NCBI GenBank assembly: GCA_965248955.1
Contig: OZ252212.1
Coordinates: 434,001-498,000, forward strand
Source: DAOUJH01 sp965248955
GTDB lineage: Bacteria > Chloroflexota > Dehalococcoidia > Lucifugimonadales > QGNO01
DNA length: 64,000 nt
Direction of reading: 5' to 3'
The number at the start of each line of letters is the position of its first letter. Positions within the stretch are counted from its first letter, which is position 1. The notes beneath the pieces are model-generated. The model ran no database searches. It worked only from the letters and a program-made list of their open reading frames with translations, and was not told the DNA's origin. Positions 1 to 7,505 of this stretch are shown in pieces. A program made the translations under genes and the position numbers.

Positions 1-2
1 AG

Positions 3-680
3 GTGTTGAACGGACTTTCGCTTTCCGTGCGGGAAAGGGAAGTATTCGGGGTGCTCGGAGCCAACGGCTCCGGCAAGACCACTCTCATGAGGTTAATGGT
101 AGGCCTGCTTCGTCACGACAGCGGCACACTAGCCATCCACGGCGAATCTCCGTCTCCCCGCCAGGCGGCGCGGGTAGGCTACATGCCCCAACTGAGCGCT
201 CTGTACCAGGAACTCTCGGTAAGGGAGAACGTCGACTTCTTCGCGCGGATGTACGGAATGTCAAACCGTGATTCTCGCGGCCGGTCCGTGGAGGAGGCGA
301 TCGACATGGTGGGACTGGCGCCGCGAAGCTCCGATACGATTGTCAACCTTAGCGGGGGTATGCGTCAGCGCGTCAGCCTCGCGATCGCTCTGGTGCACCG
401 CCCGGCCCTGCTGCTCTTGGACGAACCTACTGTCGGACTCGACCCGGATGTTCGAGCAGTATTCTGGGAGCGGTTCAGGCGAATGGCCCAGGCGGGTACA
501 ACCATCATGGTATCCAGCCACACAATGGATGATGCCGCCCACTGCGACCGGCTCGCATTCCTCAGGGGAGGGAAGGTCATCGCCCTCGATACGCCTTCCG
601 CGCTCCGCGCAGCCACCGGACGCGCAGACGCGTCCCTGGAGGATGCGTTCATTCACTTCCTCCACCGGTCCGAGCACTGA
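3..680 (+). CDS. ABC transporter ATPase (ABC-2 exporter type), 5' truncated by window edge
   Basis: ATP-binding subunit that would power the membrane permease encoded immediately downstream. Visible motifs: Walker A GANGSGKTT (about residues 19-27 of the visible part), signature LSGGMRQR (116-123), Walker B LLLLDEPT (136-143) and the H-loop in SSHTMDD. The D-loop reads VGLDPDV. The reading frame is open at the first base, so the true start lies upstream and the usual N-terminal beta strand is missing. The stop overlaps the start of the next gene by one base (TGATG), which implies co-translation. Substrate unknown; the family includes DrrA-like drug exporters and NodI-like exporters. Confidence 0.92.
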   Translation: MLNGLSLSVREREVFGVLGANGSGKTTLMRLMVGLLRHDSGTLAIHGESPSPRQAARVGYMPQLSALYQELSVRENVDFFARMYGMSNRDSRGRSVEEAIDMVGLAPRSSDTIVNLSGGMRQRVSLAIALVHRPALLLLDEPTVGLDPDVRAVFWERFRRMAQAGTTIMVSSHTMDDAAHCDRLAFLRGGKVIALDTPSALRAATGRADASLEDAFIHFLHRSEH

Positions 681-1408
681 TGTCTGTAGACCACACCATG
701 GCCATCACCGAGCGGATCGTCCGCCAGATGCTGCGTGACCGGCGCTCCGTCGGTCTGCTTATCGTCGGGCCGCTGATCGTCATGTCGCTGGTGGGCTTCA
801 GTCTCTTCGAGCAGCGGGCTCTGCTCGACCGCGTCGCCCCCGGCCTGCTCGCGGTGTTCGTGCTGTTCTTCACCTTCATCCTCACCGGAGTCGGATTCCT
901 GCGAGAGCGTGCACAGGGAACGCTCGAACGCCTCCAGACCACCCTCGTGGGAAGCTTCGACATCATGCTTGGTTACATGCTGGGCTTCCTCATCTTCGCG
1001 GTCGTGCAGACCACCGTGATACTCGTGTTTACCATCTTCGCTCTCCGCATCGAATACAGCGGAACCCTCTGGGAGATTGGAGCGATACTCCTTCTCGTCG
1101 TTACCGTTGCCGTCAGCCTGGGCATTTTCATCTCAAGCTTTGCCAACAACGAGTTCCAGGTAGTCCAGTTCATCCCGATCGTCCTCGCGCCGCAGATATT
1201 CCTTTCTGGCGTCATTATCCCCGTCGAGCAAATGCCCAACCTTTTCGAGTGGTTGTCCGTCGTGCTTCCCCTCACATACGCCGTTGACGCTCTGCGCGAG
1301 ATCATGCTGCACGGCACGGACCTAACCTCGCTGTGGCCTGACTTGGCCGCCTTGGCCGTGTACTCGGTGGCGCTCCTGGCCGCCGCGGTGGCCACTCTGA
1401 GGCGCTAG
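680..1408 (+). CDS. ABC-2 type transporter permease
   Basis: Integral membrane partner of the preceding ATPase. 242 residues with about six hydrophobic segments, and the ABC2_membrane-like segment ending in LSGVIIPVEQMPNLFEWLS followed by PLTYAVDALREIM. This is the typical C-terminal layout of ABC-2 permeases, where the conserved P-Y-D-R stretch lies before the last helix. ATG at 680 overlaps the upstream TGA by one base. The gene ends 270 bp before the integrase of the neighbouring element, so it is taken as host sequence next to the insertion. Transported substrate is not predictable. Confidence 0.88.
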   Translation: MSVDHTMAITERIVRQMLRDRRSVGLLIVGPLIVMSLVGFSLFEQRALLDRVAPGLLAVFVLFFTFILTGVGFLRERAQGTLERLQTTLVGSFDIMLGYMLGFLIFAVVQTTVILVFTIFALRIEYSGTLWEIGAILLLVVTVAVSLGIFISSFANNEFQVVQFIPIVLAPQIFLSGVIIPVEQMPNLFEWLSVVLPLTYAVDALREIMLHGTDLTSLWPDLAALAVYSVALLAAAVATLRR

Positions 1409-1676
1409 GGTCACGAAATGGAAGGCTCTGGGTCGACTCGCATTGCTCGTCTTACCCGAATGGCTATTGCCGGTGGGAGTGCCCTGTCCTCGCGAATACG
1501 TAGACGCTCATGGGTGAGGTGGTAACCATATTGGTGCCGAGGGTGGGACTCTAAAATGCCCGGTTTTAAGCGATTGCGGGAGTGTGTAGATGTAGCCATT
1601 CATGCCTATTTTCGTCCTGGGCGGTTGTCAAAGGCAGGTGGGTGATTGTCGGCGGCGTCGGCATTTGTGTCGGCAA
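1409..1676. other. Intergenic junction between host exporter and integrated element
   Basis: No credible coding sequence. It contains the distal 14-bp tRNA-Leu-like repeat (1535-1548) and, next to the integrase stop, three copies of GTCGGC (listed separately). The short reading frames here lack ribosome sites and recognisable domains. Confidence 0.6.
1535..1548. repeat. Candidate distal attachment site (tRNA-Leu 3'-end copy)
   Basis: TGCCGAGGGTGGGA is identical to 9377-9390, which is the discriminator base, acceptor strand and start of the T stem of tRNA-Leu(UAA). The similarity continues imperfectly (CTCTAA here against TTCGAA in the tRNA). The tyrosine integrase lies 129 bp away on the inside. 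Tyrosine integrases commonly use tRNA 3' ends as attachment sites, so this is read as the other end of the element. Fourteen bases is short for a core site, hence moderate confidence. Confidence 0.6.
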
Positions 1677-1678
1677 TT
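1648..1678. promoter_or_regulatory. Clustered GTCGGC repeats, possible integrase arm-binding sites
   Basis: GTCGGC occurs at 1648, 1657 and 1669; the last two extend to GTCGGCATTT (1657-1666) and GTCGGCAATT (1669-1678). The 10-mer GTCGGCATTT is found again at the far end of the element (9325-9334). Repeats of this kind just inside both attachment sites fit arm-type sites of a tyrosine integrase. Function is inferred. Confidence 0.4.
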
Positions 1679-2810
1679 AGGCCTCCTGTTCCATTGCTTT
1701 AGCAAAGGCATCGGCAGCCTGCTTCTGCCAACCCGGGAGGGCATGAGCATAGATGTCTGAGGTGATGGAAACGCTGGAATGGCCCAGCCGTTTACTAACT
1801 ACAACTATATTCTGACCGCTCTGCAATACCACAGAAGCATGGAAGTGCCTTAAACTCCGCACGGTCAAACCAGAATAGCCTACTCTCTGCCCCAATGATT
1901 GAACAACCCGCGTTAGCTGGGCTGGATTAATCCATTCCCCATAGGCTCCCGTAAATACTCGTCCACGATCCTGATACGCTTCCCGCATCATGGCTTTGAC
2001 GCCATCCTGCCAAACTCGATGCTTCCGGAGAACATCAATGGTGCCAGCATCCAAGTCTACTCTGCGACGGCCGCTGTCTGTCTTGGGAAGTTCTAGGATA
2101 AGTCCGAGTTCCCGGCTCTTAACCAATGAAGCCGTTATCCAAACATATCCGGCGTCTACGTCGACGTTGTCCCAATTCAAGCCCAGAGCCTCACCACGCC
2201 GCAGACCAGTGTAGGCGATGAGGTGAATACAAGCGGCTAAGTGATTCTGCTCTTGATATGCTAATTCTAAGACTCGGCGTACAGCGGTAATCTCTGGTGG
2301 TGCGGTCTCACGTTTCTTCTCCGGCGGCGGGGACACCAGGGATACCGGGTTCCGGTAGATCAACTCCATCCGCAGAGCGTGTTTCATGGCCCCCGACAGG
2401 ACCGTGTGGACTAGGCTTACTCCCTTGGGCGTCATCCCTTGTCGGGACAACTGGGATTCCAACGCCTGGACATGCGCTGGAGCCAACTTAGTTAGCTCTA
2501 TGTGTCCGAGCATTGGGGCGATGTGGAGCCGGATGATTCCCTGGTACCGCTCCTTGGTGTTCTGCCGGCGGTGGGGGATGATACGCTCCTGCATCCACCG
2601 GTCCAGCCAATCTCGCAGCAGTATCTTTTCGGCTGGGAGGGCAATGCCCTTATCAAGGCTGGTGAGAAGCTCACGGAGCTTCCGTTGGGCTAGGGCCTTG
2701 GCGCCACGCACGGTGACGGACCTGCGCTGTCGTTTGCCCAGGGCATCGCGCCCAGTGTCGATGGTGAGCTCCCAGGAGCCGAGGCTGCGTTGTCGGAGAG
2801 AGCCTTTCAT
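1677..2810 (-). CDS. int: Tyrosine recombinase / phage-type integrase
   Basis: Site-specific recombinase, 377 residues. Order: an N-terminal AP2-like arm-binding domain (about 1-55), a SAM-like core-binding domain (about 65-150), and the catalytic domain. Catalytic residues seen: Arg204 in TGLRRGEAL, Lys243 in LPKTDSGRRR, Arg321 and His322 in RSLRHFHAS, His344 in LGHSS, and nucleophile Tyr354 in SDIYAH. The first His of the usual HxLRH box is replaced by Arg318, which is a tolerated variation in some integrases. ATG at 2810 overlaps the stop of the upstream small gene as ATGA. It is the probable integrase of the element between the tRNA-Leu repeats. Confidence 0.93.
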   Translation of the reverse strand: MKGSLRQRSLGSWELTIDTGRDALGKRQRRSVTVRGAKALAQRKLRELLTSLDKGIALPAEKILLRDWLDRWMQERIIPHRRQNTKERYQGIIRLHIAPMLGHIELTKLAPAHVQALESQLSRQGMTPKGVSLVHTVLSGAMKHALRMELIYRNPVSLVSPPPEKKRETAPPEITAVRRVLELAYQEQNHLAACIHLIAYTGLRRGEALGLNWDNVDVDAGYVWITASLVKSRELGLILELPKTDSGRRRVDLDAGTIDVLRKHRVWQDGVKAMMREAYQDRGRVFTGAYGEWINPAQLTRVVQSLGQRVGYSGLTVRSLRHFHASVVLQSGQNIVVVSKRLGHSSVSITSDIYAHALPGWQKQAADAFAKAMEQEA

Positions 2811-3043
2811 TTGACATCCTTATTGACATTGTTGAAAAGGCCCTCCGAGCCGTTGGACACTCTTTGGTAGTCGAAGATAAGGTGGCAGTCTAGGAGCCGG
2901 AACTGCGCTAGCGAAGGCTGCCTTCGCTCTAGAAGCTTCATGTCGGTGCGTAGACCCTCGATGGCGCGACTCAGATCGTCAAGCCTCTTGTCCACCTGCT
3001 CGTATGCCCCTTCCAGCCTGCTGATTCGCTGTTCTAGTGCCAT
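2807..3043 (-). CDS. Small coiled-coil protein upstream of integrase
   Basis: 78 residues when started at the ATG giving MALEQRISRLEGAY. The first 40 residues show a clear heptad pattern (ISRLEGAYEQVDKRLDDLSR), so a coiled coil; the C-terminal half is not recognised. The stop overlaps the integrase start by four bases (ATGA), so the two are probably translated together. It could be an accessory factor of excision or integration, but that rests only on position. Confidence 0.6.
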   Translation of the reverse strand: MALEQRISRLEGAYEQVDKRLDDLSRAIEGLRTDMKLLERRQPSLAQFRLLDCHLIFDYQRVSNGSEGLFNNVNKDVK

Positions 3044-3044
3044 G

Positions 3045-4136
3045 TCAGTTGTCCAGAGAAAACCACACCCGTTCGCCCGCAAAAGAGAGGAGATGTTCGT
3101 CTAAGAACATCATCAATGAGTCGGCATCTGACGAGGCAATTTGCCAACACACAGCCCCTTCGACCTCACCATTAGTGAATAGTTCTGGTTCAGGTAATTC
3201 GTTCGGAATAGTTCCACACGAGTTCTCGAAGGATGTATAGACGACGCCTCTAGAACCTAGAGCTCGCAATCTAAAACTTCCATTAAAAGTTGTTGAGTCC
3301 GGTCCAAGGTACTTTGCCCTGAGCGTAACCATGGAAAACTGGTTTCCAGCTTCGGGAGGGTCATTGAATTGGTTTTCGGCGAGAACCATAGATGTTGCAT
3401 CTGGAACTACGTCAATCACCACAATTTCAAAATGATCCTCCGGTGTTTCTTCACCTTTGGTTTCAACAGTGACTCCGAGTGGAACAGGGTTTTCTCTGCT
3501 TCCTAGAACCGGTTCTGGCATGGCGGTTGGCTCAGGCGTCGCCATGGTTTCAGGCGTGGCTGTGGGCTCAGGTGTAGTGAATTCCAAACTGCACGGATTC
3601 TCTTCGGCTAGCACTTCCGGTGAAACGTAGACAACCCATTTGCTATCCTGCCACACCCATCCCGGCTCTTCGTCTGTTACGCCTTCGTCGTCATCAAGAT
3701 CAAACGGCACTCCGTCCTTTTCCCAGTGGGAGTCAGTCCATCCATTGTCCCCGTCTATCCTCACTCCATCTAAGACAAAGGACGCACCTTCAGGCATACC
3801 CCAGAATGACCATGCAAAGGTCAGGAGTACTGTGAAATCCTCTAATGAGCAGTTCGCTTTATACTCGTCAGGATAGAAGGAACGTAACAACGCCCATTCG
3901 CGTTTGGCTAGTGCACCACCGGCGACGGTGCCGACTTGCGATAACAGTGCTGCCCTGTCGACCTCTGCGGTTGGCTCTGTCGTGGCCGTAGGTGTGATCG
4001 GCCTCGTTGCGTTCGTCGGCTCAGGCGTCGTCGTGGGTTCCGTTGTCGCCACGGGCTCCGTCTCAGTCACGCAGGCCACCGCTGCTAATAGGACGAGCAG
4101 GCTGATTGCTATGATGATACTACTTGGTCTATACAT
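3045..4136 (-). CDS. Secreted lipoprotein with DUF4352-like C-terminal domain
   Basis: 363 residues. The signal peptide ends in lipobox LLAAVAC (Cys22), followed by a Thr/Pro/Glu-rich linker, an acidic central domain with many Trp (about 65-190), a second TPEPTA-repeat linker, and a C-terminal beta domain (about 210-363). In the last domain the pattern GSRENPVPLG, GNQFSMVTLRAKY, ENSCGTIP and GAVCWQIASSDADSL recalls DUF4352/telokin-like extracellular domains. The start overlaps the preceding gene by 28 bases. Third gene of a three-gene minus operon within the element. Lipoprotein cargo is unusual for a lysogen and might act in surface exclusion; that role is speculative. Confidence 0.8.
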   Translation of the reverse strand: MYRPSSIIIAISLLVLLAAVACVTETEPVATTEPTTTPEPTNATRPITPTATTEPTAEVDRAALLSQVGTVAGGALAKREWALLRSFYPDEYKANCSLEDFTVLLTFAWSFWGMPEGASFVLDGVRIDGDNGWTDSHWEKDGVPFDLDDDEGVTDEEPGWVWQDSKWVVYVSPEVLAEENPCSLEFTTPEPTATPETMATPEPTAMPEPVLGSRENPVPLGVTVETKGEETPEDHFEIVVIDVVPDATSMVLAENQFNDPPEAGNQFSMVTLRAKYLGPDSTTFNGSFRLRALGSRGVVYTSFENSCGTIPNELPEPELFTNGEVEGAVCWQIASSDADSLMMFLDEHLLSFAGERVWFSLDN

Positions 4137-4552
4137 GCTTTCACAATTCTGAGTTCATCCTTATATTGTTCCTGATTACTAAAATACAGTCGATCACCTC
4201 TAGGAAACTCTGCTATTGAAAATTCCTCTGCAACATAATCAGCAGCAACGATATTAGGGTCGCGGTCAAGATCAAGCGAAACTGTAGCCCATACCGCTTT
4301 CTGGCCTTCTATCCCTGGTGCTTGAAGCGTTCCGCCAATAAATTTCCAGGGAAGACCCTCATCATTGCTCTCTACAATTTGAACATTATCGACATGCACA
4401 TTGCTTCCCTCGATAGTCAGTCCATTTGATAACTGCTGAACAAGCTCAACCGGAGCATCTTGGCAACGGGCAATCTCCTGTTCACTAGCAGAGGAATCAC
4501 ACGCCACCGCCGCTAGCAGGATAAGCAGGCTGATTGCTACGATGGTGCGCAT
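4109..4552 (-). CDS. Putative lipoprotein of unknown function
   Basis: 147 residues from the ATG (MRTIVAIS) preceded by GGGAG. Signal peptide with lipobox LLAAVAC, nearly the same as in the downstream lipoprotein, which suggests the signal segment was duplicated. The mature part has two further Cys (one in IARCQDAP, one in VKACIDQ) that may form a disulfide. No known domain recognised. The start lies one base after the stop of the upstream membrane-protein gene (TAGcATG), and the end overlaps the next gene, so this is a coupled operon. Confidence 0.7.
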   Translation of the reverse strand: MRTIVAISLLILLAAVACDSSASEQEIARCQDAPVELVQQLSNGLTIEGSNVHVDNVQIVESNDEGLPWKFIGGTLQAPGIEGQKAVWATVSLDLDRDPNIVAADYVAEEFSIAEFPRGDRLYFSNQEQYKDELRIVKACIDQVVSS

Positions 4553-4553
4553 G

Positions 4554-5069
4554 CTAACTCCCAACTTGCTGCCCACACTGATTGCAGAATCGGTCGCCTG
4601 CTACGTTGTGACCGCATTGGGTACAGAACCTCTGGAGATTCGAGGCGGTGGCGGCTGCTACTATGGTTGGGCTGCCACTAAGAAAGAGACTCAATGGCCA
4701 TCGACGCTCTGAGCTCTGACCGAAGAAGCTGAATAGTGCGCAGAGGGCGAACAGTGAGCCCCACGCCATCAGATCGTCGAAGGTTGTTCTCGCACCACCT
4801 CCAATCGCGAACACAGCAGCAATAGTAAACAAAATGCATGATGCACGGGGGAACTTGAGAGCAAGTCCAGCCGCTATGGTTCCCAGTATGGCCGCAGTTA
4901 CCCCATAGCCCGCACCGGTACTCAAGCTCTCGCCCTCGATCACGGCCTCTGTATCTCCAAAGACTTCACCTCCCACTTCCAAGGCGGCACTTGCGAAATT
5001 CGCCAGGAATGAATGCACAAATGTCACTGCGGAAATAACCAACCCGACTATTAGAGCTGTTACTCTCAA
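4554..5069 (-). CDS. Membrane protein with C-terminal zinc ribbon
   Basis: 171 residues, four hydrophobic segments, then a C-terminal double CxxC zinc-ribbon: FCTQCGHNVAGDRFCNQCG. The start is a TTG; it is chosen because a perfect AAGGAGG lies five bases upstream and no ATG is better placed. First gene of the three-gene minus operon with two lipoproteins. Zinc-ribbon-tailed small membrane proteins are common in bacteria and mostly uncharacterised. Function unknown. Confidence 0.75.
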   Translation of the reverse strand: MRVTALIVGLVISAVTFVHSFLANFASAALEVGGEVFGDTEAVIEGESLSTGAGYGVTAAILGTIAAGLALKFPRASCILFTIAAVFAIGGGARTTFDDLMAWGSLFALCALFSFFGQSSERRWPLSLFLSGSPTIVAAATASNLQRFCTQCGHNVAGDRFCNQCGQQVGS

Positions 5070-5105
5070 TGGAGCCTCCTTATTTAGCTCTTTTAATTGC
5101 CATAC

Positions 5106-5921
5106 CTAGAACGTCCGTGCCGCCCACCGCACCTCGCCGATGATCTCGGTGTCCCTGGACCAAGGCACGGGTTCCCAGTCTTCATTATCACTCTCAATCT
5201 GCCAGTTTCCCTCAGCGTCCTTCCCGGCGCGTTTGACCACCAGCCCGTCCATGGTGCGCATGACGAAGATGCGCCCATCTCGACGCCGCCTCCGGCCCTG
5301 ACTGCGGTCCACCAGAATCGAGCACCCGTCCGGCAGCGTAGGCTCCATCGACTCACCGCGCACGGTAATCACGTTGCACTGGTCAGGGTCAATGGCTTCG
5401 CGATCTAGCCAGTCCCCGCGGAACCATAGGCGGCCAACCACCGTCTCGTCGTAAACCTCCGCTCCGCCTCCAGCCGCGGCGGCCACCTCAACGACCTCTA
5501 CCGGGCGAACCGCTGGCATATCATCGCCAGCGTCAAATCTGACCCTCGTTTCGGCGACGGCTGACCGGACATAGGAGTCTAGCCGGTCGAATCGGGTACT
5601 GAAGGCTTGGAATATATCTTCTAGGGAGGCGATCTCACCGTCCGCCGAATCGGTTGCCGGCTCTGGCGCCTCAGCATTCGGGTTCACAGGCCCTTGAGCT
5701 TCTTCTTCCTCATCGTAGAACCACTCCACGGGCTGGTCGTAGACATGGGCAAGCATCCTGAGCGAAGACGCTTTAGGTATCCGACTTCCAGATTCGTACC
5801 TCGATATTGAGTTCGCGGCCAATCCCGACACCTCGGCCACTTCGAGTTGGGTTAGCCCACGCATCACACGAGCTAGCCTCATGCGTTTGGGCTTCGGGTT
5901 CTCAATCTCCATGCGAAACAT
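5106..5921 (-). CDS. CI/LexA-type phage repressor (HTH_XRE plus S24 peptidase)
   Basis: 271 residues from the ATG giving MFRMEIEN, which has GGGGTGAG eight bases upstream; a TTG seven codons earlier would place that site inside the gene and is rejected. An N-terminal HTH (about 13-67: MRGLTQLEVAEVSGLAANSIS) is followed by an acidic linker and a C-terminal S24 domain with catalytic Ser191 in GESMEP and Lys230 in VVKRA. AAAAGGG in the linker contains the Ala-Gly bond such repressors can self-cleave. Expected role: keep the element silent by binding the operator in the divergent promoter region (5935-5973) and release it during the SOS response. Confidence 0.92.
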   Translation of the reverse strand: MFRMEIENPKPKRMRLARVMRGLTQLEVAEVSGLAANSISRYESGSRIPKASSLRMLAHVYDQPVEWFYDEEEEAQGPVNPNAEAPEPATDSADGEIASLEDIFQAFSTRFDRLDSYVRSAVAETRVRFDAGDDMPAVRPVEVVEVAAAAGGGAEVYDETVVGRLWFRGDWLDREAIDPDQCNVITVRGESMEPTLPDGCSILVDRSQGRRRRRDGRIFVMRTMDGLVVKRAGKDAEGNWQIESDNEDWEPVPWSRDTEIIGEVRWAARTF

Positions 5922-5935
5922 TGTATTCTCACCCC

Positions 5936-5965
5936 TTGACAAAAAGAATGCCTCAATGGTAGTCT
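5936..5965 (+). promoter_or_regulatory. Candidate rightward promoter of the element (PR-like)
   Basis: TTGACA at 5936-5941, an 18-bp spacer and TAGTCT at 5960-5965, facing the small HTH gene at 6027. It lies between the repressor and the divergent gene, where a lysogeny switch would be expected. The -35 is perfect; the -10 is weak. Confidence 0.45.
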
Positions 5966-5973
5966 AATGGTAG
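5955..5973. promoter_or_regulatory. Direct repeat AATGGTAG x2, candidate repressor operator
   Basis: AATGGTAG at 5955-5962 and 5966-5973, 11 bp apart (one helical turn), overlapping the -10 region of the rightward promoter. This is the arrangement expected for repressor half-sites or cooperative operators. Binding is inferred. Confidence 0.45.
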
Positions 5974-6026
5974 ATAGACGGAAGAGTTAGGCTACCGAAA
6001 GGGATGAACTGGGGAGAACAAACTTC

Positions 6027-6236
6027 ATGAACAAATCGCCAACGCAAGAAAAGCTAGAGGCCCAGCGGAATCAGGACATCCGAGACATCGTGATCGGCGC
6101 ACTTCGCAAGTTCCGGGGCCGCCGCAACATGCTGATGTTGGTCTCCGTCGAACTAGAGGTCAGCGATGCCACCGTCTACCGCTGGTGCGACGACTTTGGC
6201 ATCGACATCGACGAGTACCGGCGGGTGGGGGCGTAG
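6027..6236 (+). CDS. Small helix-turn-helix protein, divergent from repressor
   Basis: 69 residues. The C-terminal half (MLMLVSVELEVSDATVYRWCDDFGIDIDEYR) has the spacing of a Fis/transposase-like HTH with recognition helix SDATVYRWC. A GGGGAGA lies 11 bases upstream of ATG. Position opposite the S24 repressor suggests a Cro-like or early regulator. No close family recognised. Confidence 0.65.
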   Translation: MNKSPTQEKLEAQRNQDIRDIVIGALRKFRGRRNMLMLVSVELEVSDATVYRWCDDFGIDIDEYRRVGA

Positions 6237-6277
6237 CGATGGGTAGTGAACGGTTCGGCGGTAGCTACTGGCGCAAT

Positions 6278-6775
6278 CTAGGACGGACTAGGGCTAGGGA
6301 CGACATCCGGGACGACAAGGAGGCTCAGGCCACAGGCGGGGCAAATGTATGTGGTGGCAGTTCTGACGATCATCCCATGAAGAAACTTGGCGATCTGCAA
6401 TATCGACTTACGCTTCGATTCAGCGCAGTTTGTACAAAGCCAATGAACTGGTGTCGGGTCGTCGATGACTGGCTGGTAGACAAGAGCGAACGCACCAACA
6501 TCCACCTCCTTAAGCTGATACTTCTCGGCCTCAGCGTCCCATGCTTTCATATGTGCTATTTCCTCTTCAAGCTCTCTTTTGCGCTGCTGGCACGCCAGAT
6601 AATCCGCCTGTGCCGCAGATACGATCAGAGCGGCGGTGCCGACTATGCCAGGTATATCAAGAAGCTCGGCCTCGACGGTTTTACTCCGTCTAGGACTGAT
6701 GAGCGACTTTACCGTATTGCCTACGGTATTGAGAAGTTCAAGGAGTTCTTTGAAGCTGCTAACGTCGTCAACCAT
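6278..6775 (-). CDS. Cysteine-rich zinc-finger-like protein of phage/plasmid type
   Basis: 165 residues from the ATG giving MVDDVSSFKELL. N-terminal helical part, a coiled-coil stretch (AQADYLACQQRKRELEEEIAH in part), then HWLCTNC and ICPAC, a CxxC pair set 33 residues apart likely to bind zinc. The layout (EVDVGAFALVY then HWLC) resembles a hypothetical protein seen in prophages and plasmids of proteobacteria; the name is not known. A longer frame on the opposite strand has no domain sense and is treated as a shadow. Transcribed against its neighbours, as lysogenic-conversion genes often are. Confidence 0.7.
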   Translation of the reverse strand: MVDDVSSFKELLELLNTVGNTVKSLISPRRSKTVEAELLDIPGIVGTAALIVSAAQADYLACQQRKRELEEEIAHMKAWDAEAEKYQLKEVDVGAFALVYQPVIDDPTPVHWLCTNCAESKRKSILQIAKFLHGMIVRTATTYICPACGLSLLVVPDVVPSPSPS

Positions 6776-6805
6776 CAGAAGACCCTTTCTCTTGAGGCCG
6801 AATTG

Positions 6806-7019
6806 CAAGCCTTACGGGCGCGTAGGGAACTGCCCCTCAAGACGGGTCATTCTACCACTGAGGCCCGGGAGCGAGTGCTAACGGAGACGGAGGGGAAATA
6901 GCGATGCGTTACAAGCCTTACGGGCGCGTAGGGAACTGCCCCTCAAGACGGGTCATTCTACCACTGAGGCCCGGGAGCGAGTGCTAACGGAGACGGAGGG
7001 GAAATAGCGATGCGTTACA
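6806..7019. repeat. Perfect 106-bp tandem duplication
   Basis: 6806-6911 and 6912-7017 are the same sequence, and the match runs two bases further. Each unit carries a GGAGGGG ribosome site and an ATG-CGT-TAC start. In the second copy this start opens the tail-like gene at 7010. In the first copy the ATG at 6904 opens only 27 codons, ending TAA at 6985. The perfect identity means the event is recent or is an assembly artefact. Confidence 0.9.
6904..6987 (+). CDS. 27-codon reading frame created by the duplication
   Basis: The duplicated start region (GGAGGGG, then ATG at 6904) reads into the second repeat unit and stops after 27 codons. It shares only its first three codons with the gene at 7010. 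It is probably a by-product, though translation could tune the downstream start like a leader peptide. Confidence 0.25.
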   Translation: MRYKPYGRVGNCPSRRVILPLRPGSEC

Positions 7020-7492
7020 CGGAGGTTAGTTCCCACACACGGCGGGGACACCAAGTCAGGGCGCACAGCCGGCGGACGAACGACAGGGGCATCACAGATG
7101 TCCTTCAGCACGACATGGACAGGGTGTACGAGCGAATCGACCAGAGGGGCGTAGAAGTCTTGCGAGACCAGTTAAAGGAAGCACACCCAAAAATCACTTT
7201 AACAGTCTTTGCCAACCTATCCGACGACATGCTTGAAAAAGTCATGTCCCTCCAAGTATCCGACCGTGTGACTGTTATTGGGACTGGAACTAGCCATCTG
7301 GGTCTTGATCAAGAAATGTACATTGAATCAATTAATCACGATGTCGCAGATGCAGGGAGCCATGTGACTCGATATGTGCTTTCCTCGGTTGAAACATCCG
7401 GCATAGAAGGCTTCATTTCTCTTGCACCCGCTCCACCCGAGTCCCAAGCCAATTATGGGCCAGGATTGGATACGGGGAGACTAGGCCGATAA
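7010..7492 (+). CDS. Phage minor tail protein-like fragment
   Basis: 160 residues, start ATG with GGAGGGG nine bases upstream. The central part (SDRVTVIGTG, LGLDQEMYIESINHDV, HVTRYVLSS) matches the C-terminal pattern of phage tail/hub proteins, where a G-D-x-V-x-V strand is followed by LDxxxxIExIxH. Such proteins are usually several hundred residues, so this is a remnant or a reduced version. Followed 14 bases later by the glycine-rich tail gene. Conditional on pattern recognition only. Confidence 0.55.
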   Translation: MRYTEVSSHTRRGHQVRAHSRRTNDRGITDVLQHDMDRVYERIDQRGVEVLRDQLKEAHPKITLTVFANLSDDMLEKVMSLQVSDRVTVIGTGTSHLGLDQEMYIESINHDVADAGSHVTRYVLSSVETSGIEGFISLAPAPPESQANYGPGLDTGRLGR

Positions 7493-7505
7493 GGAGAAGA
7501 GACAA

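Noticed and set aside
6185..6901. 238-codon plus-strand frame opposite the zinc-finger gene
   Set aside because: No ribosome site and no domain pattern; the minus-strand frame has CxxC pairs, a coiled coil and a sensible start.
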